A program made the translations under genes and the position numbers. Below the pieces are notes generated by a model. It had not been told where the DNA came from, did not search any database, and saw only the letters and a list, made by a program, of their open reading frames with translations. This document shows positions 32,838 to 44,789 of a DNA stretch of 64,000 nucleotides, one piece after another. Source of the DNA: Lotus japonicus (taxonomy: Eukaryota > Streptophyta > Magnoliopsida > Fabales > Fabaceae); the NCBI RefSeq assembly GCF_012489685.1, contig NC_080045.1, forward strand, positions 6,453,001 to 6,517,000, read 5' to 3'. The first letter of the stretch is position 1, and each line of letters starts with the position of its first letter.

Positions 32838-33975
32838 TTTTTCTTTTGTAGCTTTTATTTTTCTTTTATTCATGCATTGTTTTGTTAGAGTCATTTTTTG
32901 GTCGTTAGTTCCCTATACTCACATGTTTTTGCCCGTAGTTTTGCTCTCTAACATGTTGCTAGTTTTGAAAACGTTTTTGTGAATACTTGAGTTTTTTTTT
33001 TGGGATGAGTGATTGCATGCTTTGGGGAAGAGAGGAAGAGACTTTGGTCTTCCGAGTGTTTCTTAAGGATAGAGTTGGTGTGAGTCCATAAGGTTCCATC
33101 TTTGACCCTTCACCATAAAATATCCCTGGAGGATCCTGACTCACTTGCAATTCTTGGTTCTGCGTTGATTTCGCTCATAGCATGCTTAGTGATTCGTGCT
33201 TTATTCTTGAGACTTGTAGGATTTCTTGAGATTCCGAATTCATTGTTTGAACATTGTCTTTAGTTGTCCCATTTGAGCCTTATTGGAGAATTTGTTGTAG
33301 CCAAGTTTTTGGGACGGATGTTTGGTTGGAATATTGGGGAGTGATGGTCCTTGTTGTGTTGTTTGGAGCTGGAAAAATGAGAAATAGACTCTTGCCCCAA
33401 AAAGAAAAAAACAGTAAAAAAAAAAGAAAGAAAAAGAACTCCTAACCAAGAGTTGGAGTTGGAAAAAAGAAAAAAGTTTGAAAAGTTGGGTGCAAGAGAC
33501 TTGTAAAAGAAGTGTGTTGTAAGCTCCGGGGTTATTCGAAGAGGACCACACTCAATGTGCTTGAAAGCCTAGTTTTCCCTTAGGGACCAACCACCATCAT
33601 GGTTTACCTAGCCAATGTTTCAACCCTTTTGGAAGTCTCTTTGAATGTTTGCATGCTTAATCTTTGTTGCTATGGAGTGAATGACATTCAGGACCTATGA
33701 ACTTGTTTGTGCGCTCAGTGAACTAAATGAACATCTCATCCTAGGATTCTTAGTTCTATATGTTTCTCATGAATGGACTCTACACTCTTCTCTTTTCAAA
33801 AGATGCATGAAGTAGGTTGTTGGGTCTTTCTCTTGGAACTAGCTGTGATTACTTTGTCCCCCTGTTTTTGTGAGGTATTCCTTGTGAGAGCACTTGTTTG
33901 GGAGCATTTCTTGCGCTTGAGGGCAAGCGAGTGTTTTTTACGCTCGAGGACGAGCTGTTGTTGAGTATAGTGGTG
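32838..33975 (+). other. Athila-type 3' untranslated region, right piece
   Basis: It starts with TTTTT (32838-32842), the second copy of the target duplication, and runs to the 3' LTR. Similar sequence occurs at about 55440-56342 in the other Athila-type element. An A-rich low-complexity run lies near 33405-33480. There is no env-like ORF and no obvious polypurine tract directly before the LTR. Confidence 0.7.
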
Positions 33976-35304
33976 TGATGACCCTATTTTAGTAGTGTTT
34001 TTAGGGTCATTTCTTTGTGTGTTTTGAGTCTTTTTGTTGAGTCTCATGTAGTGTTTCATGCATTCTCATGCATTTTTATATTTTCTTTAGTCTTTATTTG
34101 GCTTTGGTAATTTAGTAGTTTTATAGGGAGTTTTCTTGCATTTTGAGTAAAGTTTAGGACTTGCATGGTTTTATAGTGTTAATTGAAGGATCTCATGTGC
34201 TAATAAGCTCTTTGAGCTTCTAGAATTTTCCTTGGCTTGTTGGTTAAGTTTCAGATCAGGAACTGAAGAAGGAAGAAGGCCAATAAGCATGGAATTGATG
34301 GAAAACTTAAAGGGGATTGAAAAGAGGAGTTTCAGAAGCCAAAAAGCCCTTTCCAAGCGAGTTCAAGCGCCTAGGCGCTGGGGGATGGGCGCCTAGGCGC
34401 CAATTGGTCCAGAGAGCATGTTTTTTAAGTGCAATTGGCGCTCAGGCGCTCTGAATTGGCGCCTGAGCGCCCAGACTCGACCTGTTAGCCTTTAAATAGG
34501 ATTTTTGCCATTTCTTTTGTAACTCTTGTCATTTTTATCATTTTGTTTCATAAGTTAGAAGAGAGAGCTTGAGTTCTGAAGCTTTGGGAGCTTTCCCTAG
34601 GCCTTATGTTCCAGGTTTTATCTCTATTTTCTAGCATGGATTTCTTAGCCATGTTTGGCTAAAAACCCCTTTTGCTTTGGGTTCTTTGTAAGACTTTGAA
34701 TGTTTTAGCTATCAATCCTTTTCTATTCATGATGTTCTGAGTAAACCCTTGAATCTCACTTCTATGCTTTACCTTTCAAGCTTGAATGCATGCTAGCTTC
34801 TTACTTTTCTATAATCATAACAATAGTTTGTTATAGAATTGGGACTTGTTGTGAGATTACTCCTACTATACTTGCTACTAGGAATAGAGGAAGGGTTGGG
34901 GTTTGTTGGCCTGATTTGTATGCTTAGTGCTTCTAGCAAATGTTTAGGTTATCAAGAAATTGAACCTATCTTTTGATTAGGAAGGGTTTTCTTTGCGAGG
35001 CATCGAAAGATAACTAACTAGGCTAGAACATCAAGGAGAGACTCGGGATTAATTGAATAGGAAGGTTTGCTAAAACTGAAATAGTTGAACAAGAACCCAA
35101 GGCAATCTCATCTCTGTTTTTCAATCGCTTTATTACTTGATTACTTATCTTTTTACAAACTCAAGAAACAACCAATCATTAAAACTGAATTTTATTTGCT
35201 TTCCAACCTTGAACTTGATTCTTAAACCGAATTCGCATTCCAATTCCCTGTGATTCGATAAATTAAAACCGGGTAGATTCTGTACACTTGCAGATTGACC
35301 AACA
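33976..35304 (+). repeat. 3' LTR of the Athila-type element
   Basis: It is the same length as the 5' copy (1,329 bp) and nearly identical in sequence throughout. It ends at CCAACA directly before the pentamer ACGAC. Confidence 0.92.
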
Positions 35305-37008
35305 ACGACCCTTTTGTACAAATAACCAATTAAACAGTGTGAAATCATTTAAGAATAGCCATATATATAAAAACATGCTTATTATGTCACAACAGCACCA
35401 CAAGGTAAGTAACAAGGGTCATGAAATCAAGCTTAACAGCATATAACTCACAGCATCTCCTAAACACATGTTCCTAAACAAAACTTCAAAATATTTTCGC
35501 AACTCAACATATTGACAGCAGAAACAACTTTCACAAAAATAGAGCCACAGAATGCATCTTTCAACCAAAAATCACGTATGATACCTTTCTTGAAAGCTAT
35601 TTTAAATATCTACACCTCTCTAGTTACACACTTGTTCATTTGAGTCCCAGAATTAGGTGATATTAGGACTTAAAGCTAACTGTCCGGAACAGGAAAAACA
35701 GCAGGTGTGACAGTTACTAAACACGACCCCCAGATCACATTACTAAACCAAAAATTATGATTTTTATATGTCTGGAAAGATATTTCGAAAATCTACAACT
35801 TTCAATTTAATCACTTTTTCATTTGATGACCATAAACAGGTAAAAGGGGGCTCTGAAGTCCGCTGTCCAGTACAGGAAACTGGCAGCGAAACTCCCATGG
35901 CTCTATGGTTTTCAAAAATAATTTTCCTTCCTTCCCCTTTGATCATGGCAATCTTGGTACAGCCCCAACAACCCAAATATCCACTCAAAATTTCAGAACC
36001 AAACATTTAGCAAGGATCATGTTATAACAAGTGCAAAATTGCACAAAACTTAACAAATACCATGGCAACTCGCATAAAATCATAGATTCAGATCATAAAC
36101 AACGTTTGAGGATCATATTCATGGCTTTTCAAGAGAAAAATTCCAGCAAGCAAGCATGTACAGGAAATCATGCAAAAACAGTCCAAAACTCAAGTTGTTT
36201 CTCATGGCAATTCATGGCATATTCCCTAAAGAACCTACCCATTCCTAGAACCAGCCCTTACCTTGGGTTCTTGGTCTGAAAAAGAGAAGAGATGCAGGTT
36301 CAGAGCTCAGTAGCTTGCTGTCCTCGTCCCTCTCTTCCCTCCTACTCGAGCTCTCTCTCTCGCAGGTCTCCCTCTCTCTCTCTCTCGCGCGCGCACAAGG
36401 TGGCGGTGGTGGCTTGGTCGGCGGCGGCTAAGGGTGCAAGGGGTGGTTCTCTCACTCTTTTCTCTTCTGTTTTTTTTTACGTAAGGAGTGCAAGGGTTTC
36501 TGTTTCAGAACTGAATGGAAAAGAAACTAGTTTCCCCCCCCTTTACCCCTCTTGAACCCGCAACACACACCACCTAGTGGGCTAGGGTTTCAATTTTCTT
36601 TTCAAGCCCGAACCATGCCCAAGCCCTTGACCCATCAATTTAGTTCTTAATCTGGTCTAAACTCAATTAAAAACCAAGTCCTTTTATGTAAAAACAGAAG
36701 CAAAATCGGAATTAAAATAAAAACACCTCAACTAGTTCGCTGGTACTGTACAGCCTGAACGACAATCACGAAAATGCGAATATCTCGAGCTACAGAGGTC
36801 GGAATGACCTGATTCCACTTCGAGAATTTTCTGGACTTAAAGGGCTACAACTCTCATGAAGGAAGTTTTCCCAAATGAAGTTTTTAAGACCCTCTAAAAA
36901 TTCGCACAATTTGACAGTTCTAATCTGCCAGTTATCAAACATTAGCTAAAACTCCAATTTTATTCAAACTTTCATAAAATTGTTCCAAATTGAACTTAGG
37001 GCCTTACA

Positions 37009-38450
37009 TTTGGAGCCTAGTGAAGAAACCTCAGAGTGTCCATGTAATTGGAACCAAATGGGTGTTCAGAAACAAGCTAAATGAGAAAGGAGATGTAGTC
37101 AGAAACAAGGCAAGGCTAGTTGCTCAAGGCTACAGTCAGCAGGAAGGAATAGGCTATACTGAGACATTTGCTCCAGTAGCAAGACTAGAAGCAATCAGAC
37201 TGTTGATCTCGTTCTCAGTGAATCACAACATAATTCTTCATCAGATGGATGCTAAGAGTGCCTTCCTAAATGGATACATATCAGAGGAAGTCTATGTTCA
37301 TCAACCCCCAGGTTTTGAAGATGAGAAGAACCCAGACCATGTTTTCAAGTTGAAGAAATCTCTCTATGGTCTGAAGCAAGCTCCGAGAGCATGGTATGAG
37401 AGACTCAGCTCATTCCTTCTGGAGAATGAGTTTGTAAGGGGTAAAGTAGATACAACTCTCTTTTGCAAAACTTACAAAGATGATATCTTAATTGTGCAAA
37501 TTTATGTTGATGATATTATATTTGGTTCTGCTAATCAATCTCTATGCAAAGAATTTTCTGAGATGATGCAGGCTGAATTTGAAATGAGTATGATGGGAGA
37601 ACTCAAGTACTTTCTGGGAATACAAGTTGATCAAACACCAGAAGGAACATATATCCATCAGAGCAAATACACTAAAGAACTTCTGAAGAAGTTCAATATG
37701 CTGGAATCTACAATTGCCAAGACTCCAATGCATCCTACATGCATTCTGGAGAAAGAAGATGCAAGTGGTAAAGTTTGTCAGAAGCTCTATCGTGGTATGA
37801 TAGGATCACTTCTATACTTAACTGCATTTAGGCCAGATATTTTGTTTAGTGTTCATTTATGTGCTCGTTTCCAATCAGATCCGAGGGAAACCCACTTAAC
37901 TGCTGTTAAGAGGATCCTAAGATATCTGAAAGGTACCACTAACCTTGGCTTGATGTATAAGAAAACATCAGAGTATAAGCTTTCAAGTTATTGTGATGCT
38001 GATTATGCTGGAGATAGAACAGAAAGAAAAATCACTTCTGGAAATTGTCAATTTCTGGAAAGCAATTTAGTCTCATGGGCAAGCAAGAGGCAATCAACCA
38101 TTGCACTATCTACTGCAGAGGCAGAATATATCTCAGCAGCAATATGCAACACTCAGATGCTCTTGATGAAACATCAGCTGGAGGGTTATCAAATCCTTGA
38201 GAGCAACATTCCAATCTATTGTGATAACACTGCTGCAATCTCACTGAGTAAGAATCCTATCTTACATTCAAGGGCAAAACACATTGAGGTAAAGTATCAT
38301 TTTATTAGAGATTACGTTCAGAAGGGCGTACTTCTTCTGAAGTTTGTTGATACTGACCATCAATGGGCAGATATTTTTACAAAGCCCTTAGCAGAGGATA
38401 GATTTAATTTCATTCTGAAAAATCTGAATATGGACTTTTGTCCAGCATGA
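37009..38450 (+). pseudogene. Sirevirus pol, C-terminal part (reverse transcriptase and RNase H)
   Basis: Coding resumes directly after the second TTTGG copy, in frame with the Trp codon at 8052-8054, showing that the 29-kb block is a clean later insertion. RT blocks are intact: TKWVFRNKLNEKGDV, LLISFSVNHN, HQMDAKSAFLNG and YVDD (37503-37514). RNase H follows with SSYCDADYAGD, STAEAEYIS and HSRAKHIEVKYHFIRD. The frame ends TGA at 38448-38450. This half is open throughout and would be functional in sequence terms, but it has been cut off from its promoter, gag and integrase. Confidence 0.93.
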
Positions 38451-38905
38451 AGATGGATCAGAACCTCTGACTATGATGCTTCTTTATCAGAAGATGTCTA
38501 GTTCAGAAGGTAACTCCATCAGAGTTTAAGTATCCATTGGTACTCACTCTGAAGCTGAGATAGTAAAGATAGTAAACGTGTGTCAGTAGCTATGATACAT
38601 CGTTTCTTGTGCCCGTGCTGACAGTCTGTCGTAATGAGTGTTGATGTGCTTCTCTCCAACGTGTGCTATTGATTTTATCTGTTGCTATGATGTCTTTAAT
38701 TTTCAACCGTTGATTTTTACTTTGCTTTTTAATCAACAACGGTTATTTTCAAAACCCACTATGCACACACGTTCTCCATCACTTCTGATTTTACTCTCTC
38801 TCTCTTCGATTGCAAAATCCCTTAATCCCCACGATCTCTCTCTCTCTCTCTCTCTCTCTTATTTCATCCTCTACCTTTCTACCCAAACCTTCAACCGACT
38901 CAAAA
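38451..38905 (+). other. Sirevirus pol-env spacer with (TC)n
   Basis: This is non-coding sequence between pol and the env-like frame. It holds a TC dinucleotide run at about 38835-38860, directly upstream of the putative env-like ATG at 38906. No convincing splice acceptor could be singled out. Confidence 0.6.
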
Positions 38906-41772
38906 ATGGTGAAATCCAACAGAGGAGAAACTGCTGAAGGAACCAGATTTCCAGTTATGAAAGTAGGTCAAATTACCGGGCAATCGGCTTCTACTAATCC
39001 GAGAAATCAACCAGAAGCTCAAGCTCCAGGTCAAGGGCAGATGATCCCACTTGCAGAACGGGGTTGTGCCGTTCATTGTGTCTATGCTCCTGAAGAACTC
39101 CAGGTTCTTGCTGAATGGAGATTCGGCCTGGACAACATAGCTGTTAATGGGTATGATCTTCGTCCTGAAGTTCGTGTTCAAGGCTGGGAAGAGTACTTCA
39201 ATAGGCTTCGAGGTCCAGTCTATGTCAAGCTGGTGAAGGAATTCTGGAAACACGCCGACTGCGATGACACTCAGGTGGTTTCTTACATTGCTGGCAGAAA
39301 AATCATCATCACAGAGAAGTCCATTGTTGATCTTCTGGGTGCACACACTGGCAAAGGCTACAGATTCCAACTGACGGAATCAAAGGTGAAACCCAGAACC
39401 AAGGAAGAAACCAACAAGGCTCTCTACACAACCTATAGGTCTGGCAAGAGTGACTACAAAGTAGTGGATCTTCATCCAAAGCTAAGGATCTGGCACAAGA
39501 TTTTGCTTCATTGCATAAATCAGAGATCAAAGGGAAGCTCTCCTGACTACATCAATTTTTGCCATAAAGTGATGTTGTTCTTCATTCAGGATCACCAGAA
39601 GATCTGCCTTCCTTTCTACCTGTTCTCTTACCTCAAAGAGTGTATCAGGAAATCCAGAACCACTGCCTCTCTGAAGTCTGCCATCAAGTACATCTCCTTT
39701 GGAAGACTGCTTTCAGATCTCTTCATTGAGAGCAAATTCATAGAAGATCTGATTACGACAGGATGCACAGAGGATCTGTCGACCATTGCTAGTGATGTCT
39801 TCACCTCCACATCCTTGAAGAAGATGGGGTTAATCAAGACAAAGATTAAACCTGTTCATGAAGATACTTCTGATGAAGTCAGACAAAGAAGAGTCCCTCT
39901 GAAAGATTTCCCTCTATGGTCCCAAGTAGATGATCGAACTGCAATCTTGTGCTACATTGATGATTTGAGGAGACAAGGGTATGAGATAGATGTGGACGAG
40001 TTCTTCAGAACCCTGCCACCTGCTCCAGAGTTTGATTCTCCTCCCAAGAAGAAGAAGACTCAGAGAAAAATCATCTTGGAGGAATCCCCTGAAGAGTCTG
40101 ATCATTCTGATGGTGTAGATCAGAGGAAGAAGAAGAAGGCTGACAAGCCTAAGAGGAAGCACGAGGAACCCACCAAGCCAGATGCTCCATCTGATGGTGA
40201 TAATGATGATGCTCCTCCTCCTCCAAAGAAGAAAAAGAAGCAAGTCAGGATTGTGGAAAATCCAACCCGGGTGGAACCAGCTGCTGAAGTTATCAGAATG
40301 GAGACTTCTGCCAGAGTTACTCAGTCTGCCGTGCGATCATCAAGTAAGTCTGCTGTTATAGATACTCATGATGATTTAAATTCACTTGATGCACTCCCCA
40401 TCTCTGCTCTCCTTAACCGCACTACCACCCAACTCGTCCTATTCCAGAGTCTCAACCAGCTGACCAAACCACTTCTCCACCCACTTCACCTAGGTCTTCA
40501 TTTTTCCAACCTTCCCAACAAGAAGCACCTCTTTGGGACATGCTTCAAACTCCAAGACCCTCTGAACCTACCTCACCCATAACCATCCAATACAACCCAC
40601 AAACCTCTGAACCCATTATCCTAGAACAATCTGACCCTGAACCCAGAACTTCTGATCCCTCTGTCCCCAGAGCATCAGAACGTCCTGTTCGCAGAACCAC
40701 TGATACAGAATCCACAACACCCTGTCCCTCTGTATCTTTTCCTACCAATGTTGCTGACTCCTCACCCTCCAATAACTCTGAGTCTGTTCGCAAATTTGTT
40801 CAAATTGCGAAAGAAAAAGAGTCTGCCATTCCTGAGTACTACCAAACCGTACCTAGCCCAAGGAGATACCCTGGACCTAGACCAGAACGTCTAGTTGACC
40901 CAAATCATCCTATCCAAGTTGTCCCTCTGAATGCAGCAGACCCTTCAGCTCAACCCATTCAACCAGAACCAGAAAACTCAGTATCTAACCCTTCCTCAGT
41001 TAGATCACCAATCCCTCAGGTTGAAACCTCTGAGCCAAACCTTGAGACCCACACCTCAAATGTCGAAACCTTAGATGTTGGTTCTCCTCAAGGTGCTTCT
41101 GAGGCCAATAGCAGCAACCACCCCACTTCTCCTGAAACCAATCTTTCCATCGTTCCCTATACCTACCTCAAGCTAAACTCCCTTCTTGAGTGCATCAGTG
41201 TGTTTAATCATGAAGCATCGCAGATGATTCGCAATGTACAAGGTCACACTGACCTCAGTGAGAATTCTGACTCTGTTGCTGAAGAATGGAATCAATTGAG
41301 TGATTGGATAATTGCTCAAGTTCCTATTATGATGAGTCATCTCACCGCGGAAATGGATCAGAGGATTGAGGCTGCTAGGCAGCGTTTCAACAAGAGAGTG
41401 GCTCTGCATGAACAACAGCTAAGAGTTGAGTTACTTGAAGCTGTTGAGGAAGCCAGAAGGAAGAAAGAACAAGCAGAAGAAGCTGCACGCTTAGAGGTTG
41501 AACACAAGCTAGAAGCTCTGAAAGAAGCTGAAAGGCTACAAGCTGAAGCTGAAGCTCTCAGATGTCAAGCTCTTGCACCAGTGCCTTTCACATATGCTGA
41601 TTCTCAATCCACTCAAGCTCCTCACTCTGCTCAGGACGTTCCCTCTACCTCTACACAGCCAAGTTCTTCCAGACTTGACATTTTGGAACAACGTCTCAAC
41701 TCTCATGAGACTCTCCTGATGGACATGAATCGAGCTATTCAAGAACTTCTGCGTCGCTCTGAAAAACCTTAG
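38906..41772 (+). pseudogene. Sirevirus env-like gene, frameshifted
   Basis: It follows pol in the position of the SIRE1 env-like ORF, whose role is unproven. The first frame (ATG 38906, running to 40582) has a globular N-terminal half, then Lys- and acid-rich segments (PPKKKKTQRK, PPPPKKKKKQ). Near 40425-40435 the sensible Pro/Ser/Thr-rich reading moves to another frame, which stays open to the stop at 41770-41772. This indicates a single-base indel. The C-terminal part has a long Pro/Ser-rich region and an Ala/Glu/Arg-rich coiled coil (about 41365-41575). I see no clear signal peptide or membrane anchor, so 'env-like' is a positional name only. Confidence 0.75.
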
Positions 41773-41941
41773 TTTTAGGATTTCTTTCGTTTTTCTTCCT
41801 TATTTGTCTTACTTTTAGTTCTTTGTTTTCCTAACTCCAAAATATTTGCTTTTATGTGTTATATTTGTTTATTTCATCCCGTGTTCGTTTATTCTGTGTT
41901 TCGTAATGCATAAATTATAACATAGTTTAACAAAACACATC

Positions 41942-41947
41942 TTTATT
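41942..41947 (-). terminator. Poly(A) signal for the antisense gene
   Basis: AATAAA on the minus strand lies about 98 bases past the stop codon of the antisense ORF, a normal distance for a plant near-upstream element. Confidence 0.55.
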
Positions 41948-42045
41948 CATATATCAATCATTCAATTACATCATACATTTCCCTATATCTAGAATGGAGG
42001 ATCCTTCCTCATTCTTCTGCATTCCTGGCGCTGCTCCACTCTTTC

Positions 42046-42381
42046 TTACTCCAGACGATCTAGTGCATACTCTATGTTGCCAAGCTTGATGCTTAGCTCA
42101 TCTCTCTCCAAACTATCTTCCATCGTCTTGAGTCTTCTTTCCACTGCTTCCTTCTCTTCCAGCAGATTCAGCTCAAGCTGGCACAGCTCCTGAATCTCCT
42201 CCACGAAGCAGAGGAACTCCTTCAGATCTTTCTCCAACTCTGGACCAAGATCTTCTTCCAGCAGTGTCTTCGTCAGCTCTTGTATGGTTCTAGTCCCATC
42301 AGGGTGCCTAATGTTGAGGAACATATCTTCCTCGAAGGCTTTCCTTCTGAGCTCTTCTAATGCAACCATGTATGACGCCAT
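42046..42381 (-). CDS. Antisense coiled-coil protein (111 aa) within the Sirevirus 3' region
   Basis: The frame starts at MASYMVALEELRRK and stops at 42046-42048. It is acidic, Leu/Glu-rich and almost entirely heptad-like (for example LELNLLEEKEAVERRLKTME), so it should form a coiled coil or helical hairpin. No family is recognised. The ATG has a good context (GATATGGC). A TATA box lies about 52 bases upstream and a poly(A) signal about 98 bases downstream, making a compact transcription unit opposite to the host element. The plus strand has no long frame here. Antisense extra ORFs are known in plant gypsy elements; I do not know of one established in sireviruses. Chance or an exapted remnant cannot be excluded. 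Confidence 0.65.
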   Translation of the reverse strand: MASYMVALEELRRKAFEEDMFLNIRHPDGTRTIQELTKTLLEEDLGPELEKDLKEFLCFVEEIQELCQLELNLLEEKEAVERRLKTMEDSLERDELSIKLGNIEYALDRLE

Positions 42382-42432
42382 ATCTTTTTAAGGAATTAAT
42401 CTTGTTGTGAAGCTTTCTACGTTTCTACCCGC

Positions 42433-42440
42433 TTTATATA
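42433..42440 (-). promoter_or_regulatory. TATA box of the antisense gene
   Basis: TATATAAA on the minus strand (within GCTTATATAAAGC) would place transcription start near 42405, giving a leader of about 25 bases before the ATG at 42379-42381. Confidence 0.6.
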
Positions 42441-42620
42441 AGCATCCTCTTCTCTCCGGAAGTTATTGCTACTGCAGTTTCTCGAGGATCCGTCCTTGGT
42501 AACTGAAGCTTCTATTTACTCCCGTGGCCGGTGGTAAATGTTCTATACATGCATTAATTCCTTCTTTAACTCGCTAATCTCATTAATTCATTCTCCATCT
42601 TTTCGAACTTAGTCCTTTCT

Positions 42621-43156
42621 TCAGGGGGAGTACCTTGTACTTCAAGCTAAGTTTTTCACACCCAAAGCTTTTTGCTTATGACAAAAGGGGGGAGTATAAC
42701 CCAGAGTTTTTGATGTATATGCTGATTAGTGTGATTTTGTTATTTGGAGAATTTAAGAGTTCCACTGCTATGACCATAGACTTGTCACTGGGCAAATACA
42801 AGGAATACATTTCACTTCCTCTGAAGTGATTTTAGTTGACTCTGATACCCTACCCGTGACTCTGATTACTTATGCGCTCTGATTATTTCATTTCATCTAT
42901 GTCATGCGTTTTCACTCTGAACTCTTGTATTATTTAGCTCCGAATCTAGACATTACTAACGTTTTCATTAAGTCTTAGATTCAGGGGGAGCTATGCTCAG
43001 AATCAAGCTTTGACTTGGATTCAGAATGAGCAAAACAAACCATTCACATCAGGATAAGTCTAATTCTATTTCTCTAAACTCTGAGTGAATTCAGTTTATT
43101 GTTTAAGAATTGTTCATCAAAATACTTGGTTTTGTCATCATCAAAAAGGGGGAGAT
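42621..43156 (+). promoter_or_regulatory. Cluster of Sirevirus polypurine tracts
   Basis: Four G-rich purine tracts are spread upstream of the 3' LTR: TCAGGGGGAG (42621-42630), AAAAGGGGGGAGTAT (about 42683-42697), TCAGGGGGAG (42981-42990) and AAAAAGGGGGAGAT (43143-43156). The last abuts the LTR and is the likely plus-strand primer. Repeated tracts of this kind are a sirevirus signature. Confidence 0.8.
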
Positions 43157-43574
43157 TGTAAGATCAAGTTTTGATCGAGTAGTACAACTCTATGTTTTGA
43201 TGATTACAAGTTAACATTTTAGTATGAACAATTTTGATACTCTAACGTGTTTTTCTGAGTGTGCTTTTTCAGGCTCTGACCTTAATCCAATCTCACACAA
43301 ATCAGAAGCACTATGCTCAAGAGTGTCCCAAGCAACGCTTTCGCAATCTCTATGTTCACTCTGAACAGTAGAAAAGCTTCAGAAGATCTGAAGTCAAACA
43401 AGCTCTGATATGGACTCAGTCACTTGAAGTTCTGAAGATCCAGACGTTCTGACAACCCAGACACTCTGAAAGTTCAGATGTTCTGATGGTGTAGAAGACT
43501 CTGAAGATCCAGAAGCTGAAGAGTGGAGACTCTGAAGTCCAGAAGCAAGATGGCTCTGAAGACCAAGTGCTTCG

Positions 43575-44789
43575 TGAAGGTGTGAAAAACGACTAGAAGG
43601 GGGGGGGGTTGAATAGCGTTTTCAATATAAAAACTTTCCCCTTAAGATTTAAAGTAAATCTTTTCGGTTTCTCTAAGATAGATGGTGCAGCGGATAAAGA
43701 TAGAGAGAAGAGAAAAGCACACAAGTATTTTATCCTGGTTCACTTGATAAATCCCTCAAGCTAATCCAGTCCACCCGTTAAGGTGATTTCTTCCTTCTTA
43801 GAATGAAGGCAATCCACTAATCAGATAATTGTTACAACTGCACTTGAAACCTACAAGTGACTAACAATACACTGACTTAGCTCACACTAAGATTCACTCT
43901 CTTAGTCTTCTCTAGGATCCGATCAACCTTGATCTCCTAAAGGAATCACCACTAAGATTCACTCTCTTAGTCTTCTTAAGGATACTGACCTACCCGGTCC
44001 CTTAAGGAAAATCAAACAACTGTTTGAGGTTGGTGTTTACAAAGGTTTGCTTCTAAATAAGCTGAGTGTAAACTAAATAAGAACAGATGAAGAAAGTAGA
44101 GGCTTGAATCTTTTCTTGTATTGCAGCTCTTTGTTTTCTCTCTCTTAGCTTTCTTCTTTTTCTTCAGCCTTTTATAGTCCAAGGTGCAAAGGATATTTCT
44201 GTTGAGAGAATATGACCGTTGGAGGGCATTTCTGGAACTTCCAGAACCTGCTGTGGCTGAACCTTGGTAGGTAGGCTTTTCAGAATAGTACACTGCTCTT
44301 GTACTTCTTGATAGAGACATTTGCCTTTAACCATTGACTTCTGATCAGAGTTATGCTTCGTGTTGGAACTTGTGAAGCTTGGTGATCAGAGTCAGAGGGA
44401 TGCTTGGATCCTCTGACCTTCGTAACTTCTGCTTCTGGACCTTCAGAGCTTCTGAACCTTCAGAGCCTCTGGTCCCTCAGAGCTTCTGGTCTTCAGATCT
44501 TCTGATCCTCAGATTTTCTGATCCTCTGATCCTCAGATCCTCTGATCTTCAGATCCTCTGATCCTCAGATCCTCTGATCTTCAGATCCTCTGATCCTCAG
44601 ATCCTCTGATCCTCAGATCTTTTGATCTTCAGAACTTCTGACGAATATATCTTCTGGTGTCAGAATCAGAACCTGTTTGTCAAAACACTCAAGACAAACA
44701 TTAGAGTATCATAGTTGTTCATCCACAAATAAATACTTGTTATCATCAAAACATAGGGTTGTACCACATGACCAAATCTTGATCTTACA
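43575..44789 (-). repeat. 3' LTR of the gag-only Sirevirus relative
   Basis: 1,215 bp. It includes a run of TCAGATCCTCTGATC-type repeats at about 44490-44635. Confidence 0.92.

Larger units (their letters stand above)
9030..35304 (+). mobile_element. Non-autonomous Athila-type gypsy element (gag-pro only), interrupted
   Basis: The LTRs are 9030-10358 and 33976-35304, each 1,329 bp, with ends TGATGACCC ... CCAACA. Flanking pentamers are GCGAC (9025-9029) and ACGAC (35305-35309), a 4/5 match. Just inside the 5' LTR is a primer-binding site matching the tRNA-Asp 3' end, the Athila-group hallmark. The internal region holds one gag-protease-gag' ORF and a 3' untranslated part, with no reverse transcriptase, RNase H or integrase. 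The 3' part is interrupted by the copia array 13153-32837. At least one LTR difference is visible (base 10 of the LTR, A in one and T in the other). Confidence 0.9.
8055..37008 (-). mobile_element. Solo LTR of a chromovirus-like gypsy element, split by nested insertions
   Basis: The segment interrupting pol is flanked by TTTGG (8050-8054 and 37009-37013). Read on the minus strand it starts TGTAAGGCCC at 37008 and ends ATCGGGGCGTTACA at 8055. These ends closely resemble those of the intact chromovirus LTR in this window (TGTAAGACC ... ATCGGGGTGTTACA). Removing the inner Athila-type insertion leaves about 2.67 kb of non-coding sequence (35305-37008 plus 8055-9029) with no primer site, polypurine tract or internal region. 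That fits a single LTR left by LTR-LTR recombination. The right arm carries CT-rich and CG-dinucleotide-rich runs (36351-36396). Confidence 0.75.

Noticed and set aside
36292..36555. Ser-rich plus-strand ORF in the right arm of the solo LTR
   Set aside because: It arises from CT-dinucleotide runs and has no motif. It lies in LTR sequence that is transcribed, if at all, from the other strand.
8055..37008. The 29-kb block as one giant element with TGTAACGCC...GGCCTTACA ends
   Set aside because: Internal target duplications and paired LTRs show it is four separate insertions. The outermost part alone is LTR-like, without primer site or coding region.
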